64,000 nucleotides of DNA from Flavobacterium panacis (GCF_024649945.1 NZ_JANKMS010000001.1:1-64000), one strand, 5' to 3'; shown: positions 23,914 to 32,962, numbered from the stretch's first letter. Notes: generated from the letters alone by a model not told the origin. Translations and numbers: made by a program.

Positions 23914-25689
23914 ATGTCTGAACAATTAAAATCACAAGAAGAGTTTTTAGCAAATTTTAACTGGCATAACTTCCAAGAAGGAATCGATGCAGTAGATGAA
24001 AAAAACTTACAAGAGTTTGAAGAACTAGTATCTAAAACTTTCATCGCTACAGATCAAGAAGAAGTAGTTGAAGGAGTTGTAGTTAGAATTACAGATAGAG
24101 ACGTTATCGTTGATATCAATGCTAAATCTGAAGGTGTTATTTCTTTAAACGAATTTCGTTACAACCCAAATTTAAAAGTAGGTGACAAAGTTGAAGTATT
24201 AATCGACATCCGTGAGGACAAAACAGGTCAATTAGTATTATCTCACAGAAAAGCACGTACTATCAAATCTTGGGATAGAGTTATTGCAGCTAATGAAACT
24301 GGAGAAATCGTTAACGGTTTTGTTAAATGTAGAACTAAAGGAGGTATGATTGTTGACGTATTCGGAATCGAAGCGTTCTTACCTGGATCTCAAATTGACG
24401 TTAAGCCAATTAGAGACTACGATGTATATGTAAACAAAATGATGGAATTCAAAGTGGTAAAAATCAACCACGAATTCAAAAACGTTGTTGTATCTCATAA
24501 AGCTCTTATCGAAGCTGATATTGAAGTACAGAAAAAAGAGATCATCGGTCAATTACAAAAAGGACAAGTATTAGAAGGTGTTGTTAAAAACATTACTTCT
24601 TATGGTGTGTTCATTGACTTAGGTGGTGTTGACGGATTAATTCACATTACAGACCTTTCTTGGAGTAGAATCAACCACCCAAGTGAAGTTCTTGAATTAG
24701 ACCAAAAATTAAACGTTGTAATCCTTGATTTCGATGATGAGAAAACAAGAATTCAATTAGGATTGAAACAATTAAACGCTCACCCATGGGATGCTTTAGA
24801 TGCTAACTTAACTGTTGGTGATAAAGTGAAAGGTAAAGTAGTTGTAATCGCTGATTACGGTGCTTTCATCGAAGTTGCTGAAGGTGTTGAAGGTTTAATC
24901 CACGTTTCTGAAATGTCATGGTCAACTCACTTACGTTCTGCTCAGGACTTCGTGAAAGTTGGAGATGTTGTTGAAGCAGTTATCTTAACTCTTGACAGAG
25001 ACGATCGTAAGATGTCATTAGGTATCAAACAATTGACTCAAGATCCATGGACTGACATTACTTCTAAATACCCAGTAGGTTCTAAACATACAGGTATCGT
25101 TAGAAACTTCACAAACTTTGGTATTTTCGTAGAATTAGAAGAAGGAATTGATGGATTAATCTACATCTCTGACTTATCTTGGACTAAGAAAATTAAACAC
25201 CCATCTGAGTTTGTAAATGTTGGTGAAAAACTTGATGTTGTTGTATTAGAATTAGATGTTGAAGGACGTAAATTATCTTTAGGTCACAAACAAACTACTG
25301 CTAATCCTTGGGATCAATACGAAGATTCTTTCGCTGTAGGAACTATCCACAACGGTGAGATTTCTGAAATCGTTGACAAAGGAGCTACTGTAGAATTCGG
25401 AGATGATATCGTTGCTTTCATTCCTACTCGTCACCTTGAAAAAGAAGACGGAAAGAAATTGAAAAAAGGTGATACAGCTGATTTCAAAGTAATTGAATTC
25501 AACAAAGAATTCAAAAGAGTTGTTGCTTCTCACACTGCTATCTTCAGAGAAGAAGAAGAGAAAAACGTGAAAGCTGCTGCTGAAACTACTACATCTGCAT
25601 CTACTAACGCACCAGCTGCGACTTTAGGTGACAACAATGATGTATTAGCTGCTTTAAAAGCTAAAATGGAAAAAACTGAGAAAAAATAA
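23914..25689 (+). CDS. rpsA: 30S ribosomal protein S1
   Basis: A 591-residue mRNA-binding ribosomal protein with six S1 (OB-fold) repeats. Recognisable repeat cores are at about residues 50-80, 128-155, 215-250, 300-335, 390-420 and 475-505, each of type G-x-V-x-x-x-x-x-x-G-x-x-V-x-x-x-x-x-x-G. Repeats 3-5 share the strongly conserved G-L-I-H-I-T/S ending. The codon use looks unusually uniform, as expected for a highly expressed gene. It has its own strong promoter and terminator. Confidence 0.95.
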   Translation: MSEQLKSQEEFLANFNWHNFQEGIDAVDEKNLQEFEELVSKTFIATDQEEVVEGVVVRITDRDVIVDINAKSEGVISLNEFRYNPNLKVGDKVEVLIDIREDKTGQLVLSHRKARTIKSWDRVIAANETGEIVNGFVKCRTKGGMIVDVFGIEAFLPGSQIDVKPIRDYDVYVNKMMEFKVVKINHEFKNVVVSHKALIEADIEVQKKEIIGQLQKGQVLEGVVKNITSYGVFIDLGGVDGLIHITDLSWSRINHPSEVLELDQKLNVVILDFDDEKTRIQLGLKQLNAHPWDALDANLTVGDKVKGKVVVIADYGAFIEVAEGVEGLIHVSEMSWSTHLRSAQDFVKVGDVVEAVILTLDRDDRKMSLGIKQLTQDPWTDITSKYPVGSKHTGIVRNFTNFGIFVELEEGIDGLIYISDLSWTKKIKHPSEFVNVGEKLDVVVLELDVEGRKLSLGHKQTTANPWDQYEDSFAVGTIHNGEISEIVDKGATVEFGDDIVAFIPTRHLEKEDGKKLKKGDTADFKVIEFNKEFKRVVASHTAIFREEEEKNVKAAAETTTSASTNAPAATLGDNNDVLAALKAKMEKTEKK

Positions 25690-25711
25690 TTCTTAGCTTT
25701 TTTATAAATAG

Positions 25712-25741
25712 AAAGTCCCACAGTAATGTGGGACTTTTTTT
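25712..25741 (+). terminator. rpsA terminator
   Basis: AAAGTCCCACA pairs perfectly with TGTGGGACTTT around GTAA, followed by a long T run. An almost identical hairpin follows the next gene at 28376. Confidence 0.9.
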
Positions 25742-25780
25742 TTGCCTATTTTTTTGACTTAGTTATTTTAACAAAAAAAG

Positions 25781-25810
25781 TTGTGTTATTCTTTAAAAGA
25801 TTTATTTTTG
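25781..25810 (+). promoter_or_regulatory. Promoter of the LRR protein gene
   Basis: TTG at 25781-25783, a 19-base spacer, TATTTTTG at 25803-25810. It lies 20 bases before the ATG at 25831 and supports that start over the longer frame. Confidence 0.7.
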
Positions 25811-25830
25811 TTAACGAAAATCTCCCCAAT

Positions 25831-28371
25831 ATGAAGAAACTCTACTTTATAATCCTATTCGTTTCGTTTTTAAATTTTTCGTATGCTCAAATTGTTGATT
25901 TTAAAGGTAATAATACTTTAAAAGGGATTTTATTATCCGGAATAAACGACAGAACAAATCAATATGTTGCTAAAGATCTTAATGGTAATCCATTTTTAAT
26001 TGATTCAAATAATGATCGTGAAATCCAGATTTCTGAAGCTTTAAAAGTTAAAGAGTTAAATTTAAGTAATTTAAATTCTCCTTTCTCATACCTTGATAGC
26101 TTAGAAGGAATAGAGAGCTTTACTAATCTTTCGGTTTTGAATATTTCATATCATTCGGTAAAAAACATTGATATCAGTTCCCTGTTAAATTTAACTAGTT
26201 TTAATTGTTATAGTAACAACGGGAATAAATTAAATGTTAGTGGACTTAATAAATTAAAAGTATTATATGCTCAAAACAATAGTTTTGTATCCCTAGATTT
26301 GACAAGTTTGACTGATCTTGAAAGTCTTAATTTGAATAGTAATTATGACTTATTAACTTTAGATGTCACAAAGAATTTAAAACTTAAAAATTTAAGCTGC
26401 AGCTACAGTCATTCATTATACAAAATAGATATTGAAGGGTTAAATAATTTAGAAACTTTTACGCTAGATTATTCTAATGAAATAAAAAAAATATCTTTTA
26501 AAAAATTAAAGAGTTTAAAAACTATATATTGTAATGGTAACGCAACTTTATCTGAACTTGTATTTGATGGTTTAGATTCTTTAGAGGAGTTATATTGCTC
26601 AGACAATGCAATTAGAGGTTTGGATTTCCTGGAAACTCCTAATCTAAAAAAAATAGACTGCTCTTATAATGAACTTACTACTGAGACTTTTAAAATAACA
26701 AATTTGTTAAAGCTTACTGATTTAGAGTGCTCTTATAACAACTTAACTTCTTTAGACGTCTCCAATCTAATAAATCTAAAAAAATTGAGATTAGGTCGTA
26801 ATCTCGAACTAACAAGTTTGTTTATTAAAAATGGAAATGATTGGTGTAGTACTTATTGTGATAGCGGAATAAATTTAGGATTTACAGGCTGTAAAAAATT
26901 AAAATATATTTGTGCGGAAGATCGGTTAAACTCACAAATTCAAATGATAATATATCAAAACGGAATTTCAAGTAAAATTGAAGTAAATTCATATTGTTCG
27001 TTTGTATCACCGAAAGACGCTTATGTAATAAAAGGAAATTCAATATTTGATAATGATAATAACGGATGTGATAATGATGATTATAAATTTACAAATCTAG
27101 ATTATTCCATTATAAACTTATCTGATGTTACAAATGCAACGACAAAATACTCTGGTAATTTTACTATTCCTGTGGCAAATGGATCTTATCAAATTAAAGC
27201 CAATATAGAAAATCCGGATTTTTTTGAAATATTTCCCTCAATAGGAAATGTGAATTTTCCAGCGGATACAAGTCCATTCACACAGAATTTTTGTATCAGT
27301 CCACTAGGAAATCATTCAGATTTAGAAATAACAATTTTGCCTATTAATATTGCTAGACCTGGCTTTGACGCAGCTTATAAAATTGTTTTTAAAAATAAAG
27401 GAAACCAAATACAATCAGGAAAAGTTAATTTAGAGTATTATAGTAATGTTCTAAACTACCAGTCTTCAAATGTTGCTTTTAGCGAGAAAAATAATAATAC
27501 TTTGTCTTGGTTATTTGAGAATCTAAAACCATTTGAAAGTCGTGAAATTACAGTAACCTTAAAGGTAAATTCGCCAACTCATTCTCCAGCAGTACAACAA
27601 GGTGATCTTCTAGAATTTACAGCTAGTATACTTTCAGATAAAATAGATGAGAAACCAAATGATAATAGTTTTTTATTTAGGCAAACTGCCCTCAATTCTT
27701 ATGATCCAAATGATAAAACTTGTTTAGAAGGTTCAGTTATTACTCCAGATTTAATAGGCGAGTACGTGCATTATATGATTCGATTTGAAAACACTGGAAA
27801 TTATATGGCACAAAATATAGTGGTAAAAGATATGATTGATTTGAATAAATTTGATATTTCTACTTTAATTCCAACGAGTTCGAGCCATTCTTTTGTAACA
27901 AAAATTTCAGAAGGAAACAAAGTGGAGTTTATTTTTGAAAATATAAAACTTCCTTTTGACGACTCTAATAATGATGGTTATATTGCTTTTAAAATAAAGA
28001 CAAAACCAACATTAAAAGTTGGAGATTCATTCACTAATGATGCAAATATTTATTTTGATTATAATTTCCCTATTCTGACAAACGAAGCTACTTCGATATT
28101 TAAAACGACACTATCTATATCTGATTTTGATTTCTCTAAATATTTTATTTTATATCCAAATCCGTCTGACCAAGTTTTGAATATTTCCAAAACTCAGGAT
28201 ATAGAGATAAAATCATTTGAGATTTATGATATTTTGGGACAATTGATAATTGCGGTTCCTGATGCAAAGACGATTTCAAACATTGATGTTTCCAGACTTG
28301 AAAAAGGTAATTATTTTATTAAAGTAAAATCTGATAGAGGTAATTCTAGTATGAAATTTATTAAGATTTAA
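25831..28371 (+). CDS. Leucine-rich repeat protein with type IX sorting domain
   Basis: 846 residues from the ATG at 25831; the open frame extends back to 25726, but that would run through the rpsA terminator. Signal peptide M-K-K-L-Y-F-I-I-L-F-V-S-F-L-N-F-S-Y-A, then leucine-rich repeats (about residues 60-350; units such as L-x-x-L-x-C-S-Y-N-x-L), then a conserved flavobacterial region with S-Y-D-P-N-D-K-T-C and Y-x-I-R-F-E-N-T-G-N (DUF11-like). The last 75 residues are a type A T9SS C-terminal domain (Y-P-N-P-S-D-Q-V-L-N-I, D-I-L-G-Q, G-N-Y-F-I-K-V). Presumably exported to the cell surface or secreted; ligand unknown. Confidence 0.85.
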   Translation: MKKLYFIILFVSFLNFSYAQIVDFKGNNTLKGILLSGINDRTNQYVAKDLNGNPFLIDSNNDREIQISEALKVKELNLSNLNSPFSYLDSLEGIESFTNLSVLNISYHSVKNIDISSLLNLTSFNCYSNNGNKLNVSGLNKLKVLYAQNNSFVSLDLTSLTDLESLNLNSNYDLLTLDVTKNLKLKNLSCSYSHSLYKIDIEGLNNLETFTLDYSNEIKKISFKKLKSLKTIYCNGNATLSELVFDGLDSLEELYCSDNAIRGLDFLETPNLKKIDCSYNELTTETFKITNLLKLTDLECSYNNLTSLDVSNLINLKKLRLGRNLELTSLFIKNGNDWCSTYCDSGINLGFTGCKKLKYICAEDRLNSQIQMIIYQNGISSKIEVNSYCSFVSPKDAYVIKGNSIFDNDNNGCDNDDYKFTNLDYSIINLSDVTNATTKYSGNFTIPVANGSYQIKANIENPDFFEIFPSIGNVNFPADTSPFTQNFCISPLGNHSDLEITILPINIARPGFDAAYKIVFKNKGNQIQSGKVNLEYYSNVLNYQSSNVAFSEKNNNTLSWLFENLKPFESREITVTLKVNSPTHSPAVQQGDLLEFTASILSDKIDEKPNDNSFLFRQTALNSYDPNDKTCLEGSVITPDLIGEYVHYMIRFENTGNYMAQNIVVKDMIDLNKFDISTLIPTSSSHSFVTKISEGNKVEFIFENIKLPFDDSNNDGYIAFKIKTKPTLKVGDSFTNDANIYFDYNFPILTNEATSIFKTTLSISDFDFSKYFILYPNPSDQVLNISKTQDIEIKSFEIYDILGQLIIAVPDAKTISNIDVSRLEKGNYFIKVKSDRGNSSMKFIKI

Positions 28372-28375
28372 ATAG

Positions 28376-28408
28376 AAAGTCCCACATTGCTGTGGGACTT
28401 TGTTTTGT
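28376..28408 (+). terminator. Terminator after LRR gene, twin of the rpsA terminator
   Basis: AAAGTCCCACA (28376-28386) pairs with TGTGGGACTTT (28391-28401), loop TTGC, then TGTTTTG. Both arms are identical to the rpsA terminator at 25712, and the preceding ATAG is shared as well. Confidence 0.8.
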
Positions 28409-28433
28409 TTCTTGTTTGCCAGTTTGAGCGGTG

Positions 28434-28961
28434 CTAATTTTTATTTAAAGTCAGCAACTTTGTTTCCTCTGGAGTAAATTCAGGAACAATAGCATAAGAA
28501 TCAATATTTGCTATTTCTAACTCATCCAAGATGTCCACAAGATTTCCGTAATTGGATTTTTTCGTTGGTTTTATAATAACAGAAATGCCTCTTCCAGGTT
28601 TACCTAGTTGCTCAGAATACTTTAATGTAGCATTGTTGTAAGCAGCTATTTTTTTACGAATGCCTTCTTTTCCATATTCAGTTAATTGTGGTTCTATTTT
28701 AGGAATTGCTAATATTCCTGCATAATATATTAATTGGTTATCTTGTCCTAGAATAATTGTAAATGTTCTATTTTCTCCGTAGTGTTGGTAGGGACAATCA
28801 CAGCAATCGCTACCATTACTTAAATCTAAAAACTTAGGCTTATACAATTCGCCAACTAACATAAAAAATATAATCAACAAAAAAGAAACACTAACCATAG
28901 CGGTTAAATCAACTCGTGAACTAAGTTTTTTACTTCGGATTTTATGAGGCAGTTTTTTCAT
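28434..28961 (-). CDS. ExbD/TolR family protein (paralogue 2)
   Basis: 175 residues from the ATG at 28961. ExbD-like layout: short cytoplasmic N-terminus, one transmembrane helix (about 20-38) beginning R-V-D-L-T-A-M-V-S-V-S-F-L-L-I-I-F-F with the conserved membrane aspartate, then a periplasmic domain. The C-terminal domain has V-I-I-K-P-T-K-K-S-N-Y-G-N-L-V-D-I-L-D-E-L, typical of ExbD/TolR. It normally works with ExbB and TonB to energise outer-membrane transport, but no exbB or tonB gene is near. It directly follows its paralogue with a 10-base gap. Confidence 0.83.
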   Translation of the reverse strand: MKKLPHKIRSKKLSSRVDLTAMVSVSFLLIIFFMLVGELYKPKFLDLSNGSDCCDCPYQHYGENRTFTIILGQDNQLIYYAGILAIPKIEPQLTEYGKEGIRKKIAAYNNATLKYSEQLGKPGRGISVIIKPTKKSNYGNLVDILDELEIANIDSYAIVPEFTPEETKLLTLNKN

Positions 28962-28971
28962 CAATATCAGT

Positions 28972-29508
28972 TTATTTATTAGATGCTAGTAATTTAGATT
29001 CTTCTGGGCTAAAATCATTGATGATAGCATACGTATCGATTCCTGCTATTGTCATTTCATTTAGAATGTCTACCAAATTTTTGAAATTACTCTTTTTACT
29101 AGGCTTTATAATTACAATTGGATTGTACTTTGATCTTCCCATTGCAGCTCCATACTCTGAAATTGTTTTCTTTTTATCTAGAAGCTCTTTCTGAATTCCG
29201 TTTTTTCCATAACTAAGTTTTTTTGGCTTCACTATCGTATCAAACAAAAATCCTGAGTAGGATATTATTTGATCTTTATCATCTAATAAAACGGTTATTA
29301 AACGATGTTCAGTTCCAGCGCCACAAAATGCAATATTATCCCATTTTGGGTCATAATATGGTAGCGTTAAATCCATAATTTTAGGCTTTTTCAATTCCCC
29401 AACGACCATAAAAAATATAATCAGTAGAAAAGAAACGCTGACCATTGCGGTTAAATCAACTCTTGAACTTAGTTTTTTACTTCTTACTTTTTGAGGTAGA
29501 TTTTTCAT
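28972..29508 (-). CDS. ExbD/TolR family protein (paralogue 1)
   Basis: 178 residues. The first 35 residues are nearly identical to the neighbour at 28434, including R-S-K-K-L-S-S-R-V-D-L-T-A-M-V-S-V-S-F and its membrane aspartate. The periplasmic domain is alignable but diverged, sharing S-K-K-S-N-F-K-N-L-V-D-I-L-N-E-M. This is a tandem duplication. Two lone ExbD paralogues suggest partners encoded elsewhere. No promoter was identified in the 215-base gap to the divergent fasciclin gene. Confidence 0.83.
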   Translation of the reverse strand: MKNLPQKVRSKKLSSRVDLTAMVSVSFLLIIFFMVVGELKKPKIMDLTLPYYDPKWDNIAFCGAGTEHRLITVLLDDKDQIISYSGFLFDTIVKPKKLSYGKNGIQKELLDKKKTISEYGAAMGRSKYNPIVIIKPSKKSNFKNLVDILNEMTIAGIDTYAIINDFSPEESKLLASNK

Positions 29509-29723
29509 AAGAATAAGATTTTGATTTTAAAGTTAACAATAAACTTGTATCAATAATTAATTATTCTTAAAATTTTTACAAAAATATTACTACATAATAA
29601 GTCTTGTGTTTATTGGTGTTATCACTATGTAAATGATTTTATTTCAAGAAAATTTATATTCTTTAAAAACCAAAACAAATTTATCTGCGTAAATGAGCTT
29701 ATAACTTAAAAATTAATAAAATT

Positions 29724-30278
29724 ATGAAAACTAGAAAATTTTTAGCCCTTGCAGTTTTAGCTTTAGGATTTGCCTTTACATCAAATGCACAAAAAACAGT
29801 TATGGTTGGTGGAGCAGCCATGTATCCGAATAAAAATATTATTGAAAATGCCGTTAATTCAAAAGACCACACTACTTTGGTGGCTGCAGTAAAAGCGGCA
29901 GATTTGGTTGAAACTTTAAAAGGAAAAGGCCCGTTTACAGTTTTTGCACCAACAAATGAAGCTTTTGACAAATTACCAAAAGGAACTGTTGAAACTTTAT
30001 TAAAACCAGAAAATAAAAAGAAATTACAAGGAATTTTGACTTATCACGTTGCAGCAGGTAAATGGAGTTCAGCTGATATAGCTAAAGCAATTAAAGACGG
30101 TAAAGGAAAAGCAAGTATTAAAACAGTTGTTGGTGGTACGCTAACAGCTTGGATGAAAGGGAAAGATTTATATATATCTGATGAAAACGGAAATAAAGCT
30201 AAAGTAACAATTGCAGACGTTAATCAGTCAAATGGTGTGATACATGTAATTGATGCTGTATTATTACCAAAGAAATAA
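29724..30278 (+). CDS. Secreted fasciclin-domain protein
   Basis: 184 residues: signal peptide (about 1-22, ending S-N-A) and one fasciclin (FAS1) domain, with T-L-V-A-A-V-K-A-A-D-L near residue 52, G-P-F-T-V-F-A-P-T-N-E-A-F at about 68-80 (FAS1 H1 box), L-T-Y-H-V near residue 106 and the H2-like C-terminal S-N-G-V-I-H-V-I-D-A-V-L-L-P. FAS1 domains mediate adhesion and are common in secreted proteins. The 215-base upstream gap shows no clear promoter. Confidence 0.9.
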   Translation: MKTRKFLALAVLALGFAFTSNAQKTVMVGGAAMYPNKNIIENAVNSKDHTTLVAAVKAADLVETLKGKGPFTVFAPTNEAFDKLPKGTVETLLKPENKKKLQGILTYHVAAGKWSSADIAKAIKDGKGKASIKTVVGGTLTAWMKGKDLYISDENGNKAKVTIADVNQSNGVIHVIDAVLLPKK

Positions 30279-30310
30279 TTAGAGCTACTAAACAAAGTCC
30301 ACGATCAATA

Positions 30311-30347
30311 AAGCCCAGTAAATTTTTACTGGGCTTTTTTATTTTTT
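30311..30347. terminator. Terminator between fasciclin and EamA genes
   Basis: AAAGCCCAGTAAA pairs with TTTACTGGGCTTT, followed by a T run on the plus strand; it overlaps the stop codon of the convergent EamA gene. Confidence 0.82.
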
Positions 30348-31184
30348 TGCAGTTAATGTACTTCCGACAGATGCTGTAACAACGCAGAAAACAGCTAAAA
30401 TTTCATATATATTTAAATTCTCTTGTAGAAAAATAAAAGCGCAAACAGATGCTGCAGCAGGTTCTAAACTCATTAAAATACTAAAAGTACGCGGAGGAAG
30501 CTGACCTAGAGCTTTCATTTCTAAAGTAAAAGGAATTGCACTGGATAAAAGCGCTAGAGCAACTCCCATTCCGAAAAATTTTGGAGTCAGATTTGTTAAA
30601 CCGTTTTCGGAGAATCCGAACGGCAGAATTAGAATTGCAGCAAATAACATTCCTGTAGAAACCGCTTCACCTCCGTTCATTATTTTTGAAACCTTACCTC
30701 CTAAAACAATATATCCAGCCCAAAACGCTCCTGCTAAAAGTGCGAATAGGATACCTAAAGAATCTAAACGATCATTAGTCCATGGAGCAATTAAAATTAT
30801 CCCGGTAGCAGCTAGTAAAACCCAGCAATAGTCTATAAAACGCTTAGAACCAGTGATGGCAAGTAATAAAGGTCCAACAAATTCAAGAGTAACAGCCAAA
30901 CCAATCGGAATTCTCTCAATTGCTAAATAAAATATCAAATTCATCACACCTAAACACAAACCGTAAGGAATTACAATTTTCCATTGATCGAATGTGATTT
31001 TTTTAAAGTTTGGTCTGTAAGCTAATAATAAAATTAAAGCGGAAACACCAATACGCATAGAAGCTGTACCAGCGGCTCCAATTACCGGAAAAAGTGTTTT
31101 TGCAATTGCAGCTCCACATTGAACACTAATAATTGCCAGTAAAACTGCTGGAACAGGAGGGAAAGTAATTTCTTTATTTTTCAT
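30339..31184 (-). CDS. EamA family (RhtA-like) exporter
   Basis: 281 residues from the ATG at 31184. The frame opens at 31301, but the first 39 residues are not membrane-like and overlap the preceding small gene. Ten hydrophobic segments make two EamA repeats. N-terminal V-P-A-V-L-L-A-I-I-S-V-Q-C-G-A-A-I-A-K resembles RhtA, the threonine/homoserine exporter. A metabolite exporter is likely; the substrate is not known. It may share a transcript with the 47-residue protein upstream. Confidence 0.8.
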   Translation of the reverse strand: MKNKEITFPPVPAVLLAIISVQCGAAIAKTLFPVIGAAGTASMRIGVSALILLLAYRPNFKKITFDQWKIVIPYGLCLGVMNLIFYLAIERIPIGLAVTLEFVGPLLLAITGSKRFIDYCWVLLAATGIILIAPWTNDRLDSLGILFALLAGAFWAGYIVLGGKVSKIMNGGEAVSTGMLFAAILILPFGFSENGLTNLTPKFFGMGVALALLSSAIPFTLEMKALGQLPPRTFSILMSLEPAAASVCAFIFLQENLNIYEILAVFCVVTASVGSTLTAKK

Positions 31185-31240
31185 GAACGAGGGCGTAGAA
31201 AAAAGATTTTCTCTACAGGTAATAAATATATGCGCAGTAA

Positions 31241-31384
31241 TTAATTGCCTAATGCTCTTTTTGTTACATAAGCACGATAACCAATAATTGCCATTTGCCA
31301 TTTTTTAGCTTTAGAAATATCTAAACCTTGTTTGGTAAAACTTGGTAACAGTATCTTATTTAGTTTAGCCAGTAATTTGTACAT
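31241..31384 (-). CDS. Conserved small basic protein (47 aa)
   Basis: A 47-residue ORF from ATG 31384, rich in Lys and Arg, with the segment L-P-S-F-T-K-Q-G-L-D-I-S-K-A-K-K-W-Q-M-A and a following aromatic Y-R-A-Y-V-T. I remember similar tiny flavobacterial proteins that databases label SsrA-binding protein; the label appears unfounded because it is far shorter than SmpB. It lies 56 bases upstream of the EamA gene on the same strand. A longer frame to 31435 is possible but unlikely. Confidence 0.6.
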   Translation of the reverse strand: MYKLLAKLNKILLPSFTKQGLDISKAKKWQMAIIGYRAYVTKRALGN

Positions 31385-31461
31385 AGTAGATTTGTTTGCG
31401 CAAAGATATAAAAAAAGACTTTGTGTTAAAAACAAAGTGTTATAAGGTATAAAGCTGATTA

Positions 31462-32895
31462 TTAGATTTTAAGCATTAGATTCTGGTCACCGTCTATTTC
31501 TCTATTAATAGCATTTTTTGGAGCTTCCATCCATCCTGTTTTATTAATCACAAATTTGAATAGGTGCGTTTTACCTTTTTCAAAATGAGATTTCGGAACT
31601 ACTAGTTCAAATGTATTTTTATTCTTTTTGCTCATTTGAAAATTCCCATCATTTGGATTCCAATTATTAAATGAACCAGCAATAGATACACTTGTAATTA
31701 AATCAGGATTTAGAGCTTTGTCATGTACATAAGTGAAAATAATAGTATCGTTACTGATTTTATAACCGTATATTCCAGTTTCTTTTTTGTTTTCACTAAG
31801 TAGTTCGTTAGAAAGTTTTATGATTGCTTCACCTAAAGCATTTCCTGTATTCTCATCACTTATATTTACAATAATAGAAAGTCCGAGTTGGCGTTCAGGA
31901 TAAATGACAAGCATGTTTTGAGTACCAAAAGCTCCTCCATGTTTCCAGCAATTTTTACCATTCTCATCTACTTGAATGTAATCCCAAAAATAACCATTCC
32001 AAGTTGTGGGACTATTTAAGAGATTTCGTTGTGATTCCTGAACAATTTTATTCTTATTATTTAATTCATAATTAATAAATTTGGTCAAGTCACCTAAAGT
32101 AGATTTTAAACGTCCGGCAGCTCCCCAAAGATTATCAGAAATCTTAGGCATTAAAATTCCTTTCAAGTTATAACCATTTGCAGCAACAACATTTGGATCT
32201 AAATTTATTCCAGTTGATTTCATTTCCAGCTTGGAAAATATATTTTCTTTTAAAAGAGCTTCATAGCTTTTATTGTAAACGTTTTCTAAAATATGTGCTG
32301 TCAAATTGAGACTTCCGTTACTGTATTTGAATTTAGTTCCAGGTAAGGTGTCTAATTTAATCGTTTTTAAATCTTGAAAGAAATTTTCTCTTGTATATGA
32401 CTCATCTAACTTTTTAAAAGCCACGTAACTACTGTCATTACGATTTTTTCTTAATTCGGTTGTATCTGGAAGATCTCTGTCAAATCCTGTCCTGAAAGAA
32501 ACCAAATCTTTAATTGTAATTGGTGTTCCGTTATATTCTAAATTTGGATATGAACCTGTTATGTATTTTCTAATATCATCATCCAGATGTAATTTTTCTT
32601 CCAAAACTGCCTGAGTGGTAAGCAAACCAGTAAAAAGTTTTGTAATAGAAGCTACTTCAAAAACGGTGTTGTTGGTGGCGATATTTTCTTTTCCTTTATC
32701 TATTTCGCCGTAATGGCGGGTATAGGTTTTACCATTTTTAATAACTCCTATCGAAATAGAGTTTGTTTTTGATTTTTGCATTAAAACCGAAGCTGTTTTA
32801 TCCATTGCTATATAAACATTTTTTTCGGTTTTGTTTTGCTGTGCATTTCCATGAAGGTAGTAACACAATAAAAAGAGTAATAGAATATTTCTCAT
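31462..32895 (-). CDS. Serine hydrolase (class C beta-lactamase fold) with C-terminal CBM48-like domain
   Basis: 477 residues with a signal peptide (cut after G-N-A, about residue 18). The three beta-lactamase/DD-peptidase motifs are present: S83-I-T-K86 (SxxK), Y191-S-N193 (YxN), and K318-H-G-G (the KTG equivalent). The last 80 residues form a separate glycogen-binding-like domain with V-S-I-A-G-S-F-N-N-W-N-P. The core resembles class C esterases and peptidases as much as true beta-lactamases. It lies downstream of two BlaI/BlaR1-like pairs but behind a terminator. Confidence 0.8.
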   Translation of the reverse strand: MRNILLLFLLCYYLHGNAQQNKTEKNVYIAMDKTASVLMQKSKTNSISIGVIKNGKTYTRHYGEIDKGKENIATNNTVFEVASITKLFTGLLTTQAVLEEKLHLDDDIRKYITGSYPNLEYNGTPITIKDLVSFRTGFDRDLPDTTELRKNRNDSSYVAFKKLDESYTRENFFQDLKTIKLDTLPGTKFKYSNGSLNLTAHILENVYNKSYEALLKENIFSKLEMKSTGINLDPNVVAANGYNLKGILMPKISDNLWGAAGRLKSTLGDLTKFINYELNNKNKIVQESQRNLLNSPTTWNGYFWDYIQVDENGKNCWKHGGAFGTQNMLVIYPERQLGLSIIVNISDENTGNALGEAIIKLSNELLSENKKETGIYGYKISNDTIIFTYVHDKALNPDLITSVSIAGSFNNWNPNDGNFQMSKKNKNTFELVVPKSHFEKGKTHLFKFVINKTGWMEAPKNAINREIDGDQNLMLKI

Positions 32896-32932
32896 TTTAT
32901 AAGATTTGAAAGTTAGAACTTATTTTTAATAG

Positions 32933-32962
32933 AAAAACCAGTGTTTATGGCACTGGTTTTAA
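32933..32962 (-). terminator. Terminator after distal BlaR1-like gene
   Basis: AAAACCAGTG pairs with CACTGGTTTT around a short loop. On the minus strand it is followed by TTTTTCT. It separates the M56 gene from the serine hydrolase, though read-through is possible. Confidence 0.75.

Noticed and set aside
31241..31384. Assignment as SmpB (SsrA-binding protein)
   Set aside because: Only 47 residues, far shorter than SmpB, and no OB-fold motif is visible.
31462..32895. Calling the serine hydrolase a beta-lactamase
   Set aside because: Motifs fit the broader class C family of esterases and peptidases, and a terminator separates it from the BlaI/BlaR1 genes; no drug-specific feature is visible.
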